From Bombardia bombarda (Eukaryota; Ascomycota; Sordariomycetes; Sordariales; Lasiosphaeriaceae), in assembly GCA_030512295.1 (NCBI GenBank), contig JAULSR010000011.1, forward strand, positions 806,001 through 870,000: 64,000 nt of DNA, read 5' to 3'. This document shows positions 22,041 to 31,868 of this stretch, piece after piece (the stretch's first letter is position 1; the number at the start of each line of letters is the position of its first letter). The position numbers and the translations under genes are program-made. The notes below the pieces were generated by a model. The model had not been told where the DNA came from and searched no databases. It worked only from the letters and a program-made list of their open reading frames with translations.

Positions 22041-23382
22041 ATGATGTTGCTGTCCATCACCCTCGCTGGCCTCCTATTCCTCGCCCTGCCAAGCTGTCAG
22101 CTCAGTATCCCATGGCCAGAATCCAACCTCCGCGGCGATGCGAATCCCCAGCCACCCAGACTCCTTAAATTCAAGCCCGACGGGACCTTCCACATCTCCA
22201 TATTCGAGGACCTGCATTTTGGCGAGAGTATGTAAGCAGGTCCAATGAATTTCAGTTCTGAAAGCTACTGACACTACACTGCCTTTACTAGATGCCTGGG
22301 ACTCGTGGGGCCCTCAGCAGGACATCAATTCGGTCACGGTAATCAACAATGTCCTCGACACCGAACCACTGACCGGTCTGGTGGTGCTCAACGGCGACCT
22401 AATCACGGGCGAGAACACATTCCGCGAGAACAGCACACGTTACATCGATCAGATGGTCGCCCCTATGGTTGAGCGTGGCCTGAACTGGGCGTCGACATAC
22501 GGCAACCACGATAGCGACTACAACATATCACGCTTTGCCATTCTGGCCCGCGAACAGCGGTGGCGAAATGCCCGCACCACGAGCATGGTCCCTAACAAAG
22601 ATGCTGGCGTTTCGAACTATTTCCTTCCCGTATACGGCACGGATTGCGTCTCTGAGATTTCCTGCACTCCCGAATTGATACTCTGGTTCTTTGATAGCCG
22701 CGGCGGCTTCGCGTATCAGCAGAAAGATGAAAGGACTGGCCAACGCGTGGGACAGCCAGACTGGGTCGACGCCAGCGTGGTGGACTGGTTCAGACAGACA
22801 AACGCCATGCTTGTGAATCAGGCTGGACGGTTTATTCCGTCTTTAGCATTTGTGCACATCCCGACCAATGCCTCTTTGGCACTCCAGTACAGCGGGGTCG
22901 ACGCGAACCGCCAACCAGGCATCAACGACGACGTCCCCATCGCGCAGCAAGGGCAAGGCTGGTGTCCCGACGGAAGAAACGATGGGGCCTGCTCGTACGG
23001 CGGACAAGACGTGCCATTCATGCACGCTATCACCACCACCCCGGGACTGATGGCGCTTTTCTCGGGACACGATCACGGCAACACGTGGTGCTACAAATGG
23101 GACCGTCTGGTTCCCGGGATGACCATCAAGGGAAACGGCATCAATCTCTGCTTTGGTCAGCACTCTGGGTATGGTGGGTACGGCAGCTGGATCCGCGGTG
23201 CCCGTCAGGTTGTTGTTTCGCAGGAGAAACTCAAGGATTGGGTAGTCGACACGTACATACGGCTCGAATCTGGCGCCAGTGTGGGCGCTGTCACGCTGAA
23301 TTCGACGTATGGCAAGGATAGCTATCCTGCTACGCCTAACGACAGGACGAGATGCTCAACGTGTATTTATGGCAGACGATGA
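22041..23382 (+). CDS. Secreted metallophosphatase, DCR2/PAP29-type
   Basis: Calcineurin-like phosphoesterase. Exons 22041-22227 and 22292-23382 give 425 aa; the 64-nt intron (GTATGT...ACTAG) joins HFGE-N-A-W-D-S-W. Metal-binding motifs in order: FEDLHFG (D-x-H), NGDLITGEN, YGNHDSD, and GHDHGNTW near the C-terminus, all expected for a two-metal phosphatase. The N-terminus MMLLSITLAGLLFLALPSC is a signal peptide or anchor, and this decides the start; the frame is open back to an ATG at 21852, which would bury the signal. Sequons such as NIS, NAS and NST support a secreted product. Substrate not determinable. Confidence 0.9.
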
Positions 23383-23857
23383 CCCCCGCTTGGAATAAGA
23401 AGAACACATGAAACATGGACGCCTACTTACTAGGAGGTTTCGGGCATATCGTTGCCCATGACGTTCAAAGCAGGTAATTTTATATTCGGTCCCACATATT
23501 CAAACTGACGTATTTCTCCTTAAGCTTCTGATTTGATCTCATCGTCATGTCTCAACTAGACCGTCGCGGACTTCCTAAGTGCCACGCCCCCTAGTCGGAC
23601 GGCGTGCTATTAACCAGCGTAATCACGAACGAACTCTTGCCCGTCTGCTCATGAGTGAGCTGCTTGGGCTAGTTATCATTCTCCACAATCATAATCTTCT
23701 GCTGAACCGCGCTCCACTGAAAGAAGACGGACCCGAGTCGTGTGCATCCATCATGAGCGAGTGCTGTCCTGGGCTGCTGCCCGTGGTGTCCTTGAAGAGG
23801 AAGGAGATGGCGCGCGTGTCGTTATCGAGGACGCGGAAGCGCGACAGCCCGCGTTGT
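23383..23857. other. Intergenic between convergent phosphatase and P450 genes
   Basis: 3' flanks of both genes; nothing else seen. Confidence 0.5.
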
Positions 23858-25741
23858 CTAGACCTGCACAGCATCTTGAATCTCCCTAAACTGTAACCAT
23901 AGCTTATTCCCCACTGGTCCACCGGAGAACCCATCGTCCTGCTCGATCCCATCAGCATCCACCAGCTCTGTCGTGAACCGCGTATAGATGGCTGCCACGA
24001 CGAGCTTCATTGCTACTCCATGAAATATCGTCAGCGAACCACACCACACCAGACAGATCAAGCACCACTATACAACAGAGACAGAAAGGGGAGAAAACCG
24101 AGAAGGGCTACTCACAAGCCATCGAAAAATCCCTTCCCAAGCATATCCTCGCCCCCCCTCCAAACGCCCAGAACCACTTCCGCATCTCCACCAGTTCTTG
24201 GGGAGATGCATCCAGCCAGCGCCGCGGCCGCCACTCCTCTGGGTCTGGAAACACCTCGGGGTTGCGGTGTAGACACCACGCACTCCCCTGCACGCGCACA
24301 CCCGGTGGGATGTTGGCGTAGCCTGCGATGGTGCAGATGTCTGGAGTGGCGCGCGCCTGCATGCCGCCGTTGGGCGGGTAGCGGCGGAGGGTCTCGCGGA
24401 GGATGGCGTCGAGGAAGGGCAGGGGGGAGAGGGTTTTGAGGGTGGGAAGATTGGTATCTCCCGTCTTTGTGTTGGTGTCAGCCGATAGCAAATCAGTCAT
24501 ACTGGAGGCGGCGAGGAGCTCCTCGCGTAGCGCAGCCTGTAGGTCAGGGCGCTTGGATAGCTCGTAGTGCACATACGTCAAGGCGGTGCCTATTGTCTCG
24601 ATGGCGGCGACGATCTGGTCGAGCATGTTGGAGGCAATCACCAGTCTGTGAGGGTGGGGAGGGCCTTCGGCGCAGAGGGTGTTGTACCAGGGGACTGTAA
24701 CCTGTATGGCGTCGCCGCCGGTGGGGTTTCGTTTGGGTTGTTGTTGGTCGAAGCCTTGTCTAGCTGTTGCAAAGACGGTGGGCCAGTCCGGATCTGTGGG
24801 CTGCTTGGTGGCTTCATTTTGGCTGCTGTCGACCACCTTGGCTGCGGCGTCGAACTGTTGCATGAAGAAGGACTCGATCACCAGTCTGGAGGTAGTGCAC
24901 CATTTTGGGACTGGACTACATCCGAGGCGGCCAAGGAAGGAGGTGAGCTTGGGCAGTTCGGTGTCCCAGAACATGTATGGCCGTCCGCCGAAGAAGTGGT
25001 GGAGGATGTCGTCGCGGAGGGTTGGGTTGTCCGTGAAGTTGGTCCCGAGGGTGGCGCCGAGCTGGAAGGCGGTGTATGAGTCGATGGCGTAGGCGAAGTT
25101 TACGAGGTGGATGTTTATTGGGGCTGATGAGATGCTGCTGCGTCGGAGGATGGGGATAAGGCGGTCTAGGATTATGGCTGATGATGTCGTGTGCAGTGCT
25201 GAGGATGTCAAGATGGCGGACTTTGAGAAGACTGGGTTCAGGATCCGTTTAAACTGGCCGTGTTCTTTAGAGTCGATGATGGTGAAGAGGTTTTGGGTTC
25301 TGGCTTGGATGTGAGCAAAATTTGCCAGGAAAAGGGGGATACGGGGATGAGATACCCGTAGTTGCCAAATCGGTTATAGAACCAGTCTGTCTTGGGAAAG
25401 TTGCCCATGTATATCGTCTTGATGCCACCCTCGTAGCAGTTGACACTCAATTCATTCGGTCCCAGTCGAATAACAGGGCCATACTTCTTGTGCAGCTTAT
25501 CAACTGTCCGATTTTCAATGTTGGCCCATTTGATGTAGTAGCTGTAGAGCGGACTGAATCTGGCATGCCACCGTGCGGCCGGGATCTTGGCGAGCGGGGA
25601 TAAGAGGGAGGGATAGATAATCAGCTTGTAGACAGCCGCAAGCAAGCCGAGCGCGGCGAGAGGGGCCACCCAAGATGTCTGGATATCGAGTAGAATCGCC
25701 ATGAGAGTGGCGATGAAAACAATGGCAAGGACGTATCGCAT
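23858..25741 (-). CDS. Cytochrome P450 monooxygenase, membrane-anchored
   Basis: Exons 25741-25356, 25299-24116 and 24012-23858 give 574 aa. Introns: 56 nt (GTATCT...CCAG) and 103 nt (GTGAGT...GTAG). The N-terminal hydrophobic stretches (VLAIVFIATLMAILL and VAPLAALGLLAAVYKLIIYP) are an ER anchor, followed by a Pro-containing hinge. I-helix AAIETIGTAL, K-helix E431-x-x-R434 (ETLRRYPP), PERF-like PEEWRPRRW, and heme loop FGGGARICLG with ligand C515. All landmarks of an active P450 are present. It resembles fungal P450s of secondary or xenobiotic metabolism; the substrate is unknown. It is 1.1 kb from the divergent GPI-protein gene. Confidence 0.92.
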
Positions 25742-26863
25742 CTTGCACAGCAATCTTCAGCAGTAGTCTTGGTGTTGATATGTCCCGATGAGTGCCTGGT
25801 CGATGAGAGTGTCATGTTTTGCCCTTATCTCTGGAGCGGGGGAATGCTGACAATCGTGCATGTGAATCACCTGCGGTTGGACATTTTGCTGAAACATGTT
25901 TGGCTGGAAATAAAGCTAACGAATCATCATTTCTGTCCATTTTCCCGGAACGGAAGTGAACTCACAATACATGCAGTAAAGACACCACGTAGAATTGGTT
26001 CCAGTTGGTTGTAATCACGATTACGGTATAGTGCTGGATGTATTCATCCCAGTCTTTGATAAACTCGGTCTGCTTTGATGTCAAAGGTGGCGACTGTGTA
26101 GGTCTAGTACCTTCCTCGCACCATCTTTCCAACAGCGTATTGTCTTTCTATTCCACAAGCACCAGCTTCCAAACTCTAACCCGTCCTTGACTGGTCCAGA
26201 ACCTGGTTTAGAGGAGCAGCATGGAGTGAAATCTTGAAATTAAATTGCGATGAAGTCATCAATATGCAAGGCTTCGGAATAGGTACCCTCCTCACGCTGG
26301 ATGAAGGTACCTAAATAGTAACATCTCAAACAGTCATGGACACATGCATGGATTAAAGCATCCATGTACAAAACATCCCGCATAAGGCTATCATCATTGT
26401 TTGCAAAGAAAAATCAAGCAACGTGACTAATGGCAGGGATTCAAGGATTGATTGGCTAACATAGCCCTGGGCGGTCGAAATGGTGGTGCGCTTCGCCATC
26501 TGCCAAGACAAACAAGTGACAGAAAGTTTCGCGTCATTGGATAAACATTTCTGCCACCCCCTGAAAGTCTATGAGCTGAACCTCGTGTGCTTGCCATCAT
26601 GAAACCGCCTCCCGTGATAGTGCGGGGATGGCTGTCAACGGTCAGCTCGGGGTCAAAGAGTCCCGATTTGTTATGAGACGATGAAGGTTCGTGTCAGACT
26701 GTGGTAAAAACGAGTAAATAGATAAGTAACCTCTCAGGCCCTTCTGTGTCTTTCCAACAAGTTCTCTCTCCATGTGCATCACTCGTTCTTGAAGTCCAAG
26801 GCCGACCATCATCAACCGATCAGCTTGACCACACTCGTTACAACCAAACAGCACTTGCTCATA
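25742..26863. other. Divergent intergenic region between P450 and GPI-protein genes
   Basis: 1.1 kb, no gene recognised. Both promoters must lie here. Confidence 0.5.
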
Positions 26864-27562
26864 ATGTTGCACAACTTGCAGGCCACGTCTACCTCACTCC
26901 TCCTCGGTGTTCTCGCCGCCCTCGCTCTCGCAGAAAACACCTATCCGCCGCTTCTCCACAATCGCCAATTCGTTCCCTGCAATGAGCTGGGTCGCAAGCC
27001 CTGCGGCGATGGCTGCATCCCACTGACGTCTACCTGCTGCCCCGACCTGAAGGGAGGCTGTCCGCCCACCGCGTACTGCTCGTTGGGAGACAATGGCGAC
27101 TACGGGTGCTGCCCTCTGGGGTTGAACTGCGTTGGTCCCGGCGGCGCTTCGACGGACCTGTCGACCATTACATCGACGTCGACCGGCACCATCATCATTC
27201 CCGAGAGCAGTACCTTGACTATTGATACATCCATCCCTACCATCACTGGCACTTTCACTGTCACCTCGTCGACTTCTGAGACGAGCTCCTCTATCTCCAC
27301 ATCCAGCATCGTTGAGGCCACCAGCGAAGCCTCTGCACCTTCCACGTCCGCGTCCACTGCCTCAACGCTCGAATCAAGCTCGACTGTGCAGACTTCCCAG
27401 GCTTTCCAGACTACAACAGTTCTGACCACCGGTGGTAGCAACTTCACTCAGACTGCCACGTCGTCACAGGCTGTTGTCACCGCCGGTGCCGCTGGGAACA
27501 TTCGACATGGCATTTTCTTGGATATTTTGTGTGTTGTGATGGGTACCATTTTGGTTGTGTAA
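26864..27562 (+). CDS. GPI-anchored cell-surface protein, Cys-rich head and Ser/Thr-rich stalk
   Basis: 232 aa, single exon, from ATG 26864. Signal peptide at about residues 1-24 (LLLGVLAALALA). A compact ten-cysteine module follows (PCNELGRKPC, DGC, STCCPDL, GGC, AYC, YGCCPLGLNC) resembling the small disulfide modules of fungal wall proteins. The stalk of about 110 residues is rich in Ser and Thr and should be heavily O-mannosylated. The end AAGNIRHGIFLDILCVVMGTILVV is a typical GPI-addition signal with a small-residue omega site in TAGAAGN. Likely covalently linked to wall or plasma membrane. Specific function unknown. Confidence 0.85.
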   Translation: MLHNLQATSTSLLLGVLAALALAENTYPPLLHNRQFVPCNELGRKPCGDGCIPLTSTCCPDLKGGCPPTAYCSLGDNGDYGCCPLGLNCVGPGGASTDLSTITSTSTGTIIIPESSTLTIDTSIPTITGTFTVTSSTSETSSSISTSSIVEATSEASAPSTSASTASTLESSSTVQTSQAFQTTTVLTTGGSNFTQTATSSQAVVTAGAAGNIRHGIFLDILCVVMGTILVV

Positions 27563-27853
27563 GGAGGTCGGAGGAGAAAAACACAAACCATTCCTTGTTA
27601 TAAATGTAATTGGTTTGATCAATGAATATGATTCTGTCAGTTTTGCTTGGGCATTTCACCTCCTGATGTTCGTAAAGCATATAGACCCTAACCCTTGAAG
27701 TGACCATCACCCCTTTGTCAACCAAGGATCTCGATTCGCTGCTTTGGACCCCGCACATGTGTTTCACCGCGTGACTTTGCACCAGTAAACCTTGACGATG
27801 GTAGTGAGAACCCATGAGCATCACCAAGAAGCAACAGGCCGCACCTGTCTAAA

Positions 27854-29800
27854 ATGTCGACAATGACGTCGAATCACCCTCAAAAGCCAGAACATGAGAG
27901 TGGCGACATCAGGGTCATGATAATAGGCGACTCCATCTCACAAGGCCGCGAGGGCGACTGGACATGGCGATACCGCATCTGGGAATGGTTTCGTCAAGAG
28001 GGCATACACACAACATTTGTCGGGCCCTACAAGGGAACCGTCCCTCCCGACAAACCTGAACCACCACGCCCGCCGCCTCTCCCAACAGACCCTCCCGGCC
28101 CCCCCGACGGGCCTCGAACAACCGGTGGCTATGCCGCAGGTGTCTCGCCAGACTTTCTGTCCAACCCAGACCACTACTCAACTTCAGGATGGCAGGCCGC
28201 CCAGGCAAAAGACCGTGTCGCCGATCAAGTCGCCATCCACCAGCCCGACATCTGCCTCGTCGAGCTTGGCTTCAACGACTTGGGTTGGTTCGTTGGCGGT
28301 CCAGACGAGACCCTTGCTAACATCAAGGCGATTGTCGATCGCGCCCGCGTCGCCAAGCCCAACCTCAAGTTCGCCATAGCCGACGTGCCCCAGCGCACGG
28401 CAATACCTGGCCGTGATGAGCTGCCGTATGAGATCAGGACCTTCAACTGGCTTCTCGCAAGGGCAATACCCATTTGGAGTACTGATGAGTCGCCTATCGG
28501 TCTGGCTGCTTTCTGCGATAATTACTCGTGCGGCGACAAAACCTGTAAAGCCTCATACGATGGCCTCCACCCCAACGCCCTAGGCGAGTACCAGCTCGCC
28601 CAGGCCTTCTCCCGCGCCCTCATCGCCCCGCCCTTCTCCTTCGGCCAGCACGAGCTCGCCATCCCCCCCTCCGGCGTCATCCCACTCCGGCCTACCCCCA
28701 CCCCAGCCAACTTTTCCGCCGTTGCCACTCCAGCCGGAGTCACCGTCACTTGGGATTCAGTCTACGGCGCCATCGGCTACGAGCTGCGTGTGCGTCTCTG
28801 CTCCTCGTCTTCCTCGTTCTTATCCCATTACAATGACGACGACGGTGATGAGGAAGAGGAGGGGGACGACTCATGGCCCGCCCCCCTCCACCTCTCCGTC
28901 CCCCGCCACGACACGACCCATTGCGTCCCCAACCAGCGCTGGGAATACCAGGTCCGCACCACCGGCGGCCGCTCCCACATCGGTAACTGTGGCCGCCCCT
29001 TGAAATCCCCTTGGAGCAAAATAGCCTCCGCTGTGGCCCACCCTGAGACCGCTCCCGGACCAGTCAACATCCAGACCCACGCGACAGAGGACGGGTTCAG
29101 CATCAGCTGGGACGCTCCTCCGTTCCCTGGTCCTGGTGCTCACCATCAAGCTAATAAGTATGAGATTGATCGTTATGGGGTTATCATTCTGGACAGTGAC
29201 GCACCAGGCTCGTTCCCAATGATTGTTGGCGTGCCGGGCGATGAGACGAGTGCTGAGATGAGGGGGTTGGTTAAGGGGCATTGCTATAGTATTGCGGTGG
29301 AGACGTGGACGGTTGGGGTTGGCGGTGGGTTGCCGAGGGGGGCGAGGGCGGTGGTTGTAGGGATTATTGGGAGGCCTCTGGTGCCGGTGATGGTGGAGGT
29401 TGTCGAGCTTGTGGATGAGACGAGTGTGGTGTTGAGATGGAGGGGGGATGGAGATAGGATGGCTGGGTATAGGGTCTGGGTTAGAGAGCTGGCCCTGGAT
29501 AGGGGTTTGGATGATGGTGGAACAGGCGACCGAGAGTATCTGGCTGATAGTTTGGAGAAACGGCGGTTGGTCTGCGAGGTACCATCGGATATGCTGTCGG
29601 AAAGCTATTGTAGGACGCTGACCGGGCTACGACCATCGGTATTTGGATATGAATTCGCTGTGTCGGCGTATAACGGTAGTGATGAGTCCGGGCTAAGTGA
29701 GTGGGTTAGAGTGCCGGAGGAGTCGAAGGGCTATCATTTGGATGTAGGTGAGGGGGATTGTCTTGCTATTTCCTTGAAAGGGCTGGGCCATTCGCATTGA
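27854..29800 (+). CDS. SGNH/GDSL-type hydrolase with C-terminal fibronectin-like domains
   Basis: 648 aa, single exon, no signal peptide. SGNH blocks: I GDSISQG with nucleophile S27, III ELGFND with N141, V DGLHPN with D236 and H239, all in correct order within the first 250 residues. A proline-rich loop (about 63-90, e.g. PEPPRPPPLPTDPPGPP) interrupts the catalytic domain after block I. From about 285 onward there are three repeats of fibronectin-III character (PANFSAVATPAGVTVTWDSV..., PGPVNIQTHATEDGFSISWDAP..., LVPVMVEVVELVDETSVVLRW...). It could be an esterase acting on carbohydrate or lipid esters; where it acts is unclear because no export signal is visible. Confidence 0.88.
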   Translation: MSTMTSNHPQKPEHESGDIRVMIIGDSISQGREGDWTWRYRIWEWFRQEGIHTTFVGPYKGTVPPDKPEPPRPPPLPTDPPGPPDGPRTTGGYAAGVSPDFLSNPDHYSTSGWQAAQAKDRVADQVAIHQPDICLVELGFNDLGWFVGGPDETLANIKAIVDRARVAKPNLKFAIADVPQRTAIPGRDELPYEIRTFNWLLARAIPIWSTDESPIGLAAFCDNYSCGDKTCKASYDGLHPNALGEYQLAQAFSRALIAPPFSFGQHELAIPPSGVIPLRPTPTPANFSAVATPAGVTVTWDSVYGAIGYELRVRLCSSSSSFLSHYNDDDGDEEEEGDDSWPAPLHLSVPRHDTTHCVPNQRWEYQVRTTGGRSHIGNCGRPLKSPWSKIASAVAHPETAPGPVNIQTHATEDGFSISWDAPPFPGPGAHHQANKYEIDRYGVIILDSDAPGSFPMIVGVPGDETSAEMRGLVKGHCYSIAVETWTVGVGGGLPRGARAVVVGIIGRPLVPVMVEVVELVDETSVVLRWRGDGDRMAGYRVWVRELALDRGLDDGGTGDREYLADSLEKRRLVCEVPSDMLSESYCRTLTGLRPSVFGYEFAVSAYNGSDESGLSEWVRVPEESKGYHLDVGEGDCLAISLKGLGHSH

Positions 29801-29852
29801 AACTGCAGTCATTACCTTTGCTTATTTTGTATCCCGTCATAAATCATCAACC

Positions 29853-30540
29853 TTATGCCTCCCGCTTCCTATACACCTCGACCGCCTCGACGTCCGCCTT
29901 GCCCTAGATCTCCTGCAGCACTTGGATCGCCTCCGCCTCAGTCTCGCGCATGACTCGTTGGAGCGGCGGTAGCGCTCGGCGTGGTCGAGCCACCACTCGC
30001 CGATTGAGGTGAACTCGCCCTTGAACCAGCCGCTGACGATGTTGACGGCGATGCGGCCTTCCGAGTAGTGGTCGATGCTGGCGATTTGCTTGGCTGCTAC
30101 AGCGGGATTCCACGGCCCCGGGAGGAGAGCCGCGATGAGCTTGAGCTTGGTGGTGCCTTGTAGTAGGGGTTGCGAGAAGGAGACTGATTCGTGCTGGCTG
30201 GCGGCGCCATATGAGGCAGTGAAGCGGATCTGGGTTAGGGCGTATTCGAAGCCTGCGGCCTCGGCGGTTTGGGCGTAGCGGAGGTTGGATTTGAGGTCCC
30301 AGCTGGTGCGTTGGGGGATTTGCTGGCGACGAGGCCGCCGGAGACGTTGGGGACCCAGTAGCTGGTGTCTGTCAGTTTTGGCCTGTTTGAAGTAGGCAGA
30401 GAGAGATGCAGGTTGAAGCGTACGCAAACAGAAGTATCTCTGGATCGTTGTTGAGTGTTGGTTGTAATGCTTGGTCGGCCTGGCTGTGCTGTAGGGAGAT
30501 GATAGTCTGCCTAGGGTATAAAGAGAATAGCTCAAGAATT
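29853..30540 (-). pseudogene. Decayed SfnG/SsuD-type FMN-dependent monooxygenase
   Basis: Clear luciferase-like monooxygenase sequence (e.g. SYGAASQHESVSFSQPLLQG, LPGPWNPAVAAKQIASIDHY, EGRIAVNIVSGWFKGEF), closest in style to dimethylsulfone and alkanesulfonate monooxygenases. Lesions: a one-base loss near 30315-30325 separates the start of the domain (TSYWVPNVSGGLVASK) from the following QRTSWDLKSNLRYAQ frame; after HAERYRRS about 150-200 family residues are absent; the remaining C-terminal scrap (MRETEAEAIQVLQEI, GKADVEAVEVYRKREA) is in another frame and carries an in-frame TAG at 29904-29906. The 5' boundary is approximate. Not expected to be functional. Confidence 0.8.
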
Positions 30541-31868
30541 ATGTTGCGTCTTTGTCCGTTGATCGCAACATCTATATAGGGCTGTCGCGTTCTGTAAGCG
30601 ACCGCGGCCGCTGAGATCGCTTCATGTTATCATTTCTATACGGATGGTGCCATCTGAGCTAGTCGCCAAGGCCAGCCTTGTCTCGGCGATCGGCCTCCTT
30701 GACGTGGGGAAGATAGAGCATCGGAAAGTGACGTTTGGCCTTGTTTGAGGGTTCGAAATGCGGGTTGCGGTGATTCCGACTTCGGGTGTGCATTCGAAAC
30801 AAAAACTTGACAGAGGGTCCACTCGAGTGCCTGCCAAGGTGGACGGAAGGAGCAACCAACGTCGAACCGACAACTGTGACACCACAGTGACTAGACTAGC
30901 AGAGTTGCAACTTCCTTAGCAACCTCCACGCCGAGAATATTCTGGTCCTTTTATCGGAGTAGGTGTAGGTGACATAATCGCATGCGAATCTGGGAGCATG
31001 CCAAAAACCTTGTGCGGCTCAAAAAATCTTGGCGATCTGGAATCAAGCTCCCATTTTCTTTCCATCATCAACGTCTCCAGAAAATCTGCAAGTCAATCGA
31101 TGCCAATCTCCCAACGACACCAGTGACTTTCGCTTATGGAGCACAATCCTCTAGGTGGCCAGGCACCTGAGCAGCATTGTCAAACTTAACCAACAAGGGC
31201 TCAACGGTTTGTCGAGCTACATGACGAACAATGTCAATCTATCCCCACAAATCCTCCATGTCGTCAATCGTGGCATTCGACAGGATGACTGCCAAAGACT
31301 CCCAGCAGCAACTCGTCGTTCATGAAGCCGCCGTGGCTCCCACAAAAGAAATATTTATGGTAGGGGACATCCCCCAAGGTAAGCGGCTCGTTGGAAGTTC
31401 ACCAACAAACTTGGAGATACCAGTCTCATGGACTCTCAAGTCCTCGAAGTACGAACCAATTCGATGTTCTGGCACCTACAATGAAAAAACGACAAGCTGA
31501 CTTGCATCCAATCCTGCAGGCAGAGCTTCCATGTGCCCTGCTACAGCAAAAGCACAGAGCCCATCCTGTTCAAAATGATTTCGACATTGCGCCCAACATC
31601 ATGCCTGCCACCACCCTCGGCATTTCATAAAACACGATGGGATAAGCTCCCAGCAATTGGAGCAACACGTTCCTTGAGTTATACACCCGACTATACACAT
31701 GTGCACCTGGGCAAACACCCACTCGGTCTCGGGCATTGCATCTGTCCATGACACTGCCGTGAAGTACAGGATATTACTCTTTAATTTCGCCTCCCAAGAC
31801 CAATTTTCTCGACCGGCTCTTTGCTCATATCACCGGTAAGTGGAGGACAACTGCAGATGCCACCAACA
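30541..31868. other. Intergenic, possibly with a P450 relic
   Basis: No intact gene. Between about 31400 and 31830 (plus strand) fragments in different frames vaguely resemble the end of a P450 (GLGHCIC, then TAVKYRILLFNFAS in another frame). Evidence is weak. Confidence 0.3.
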
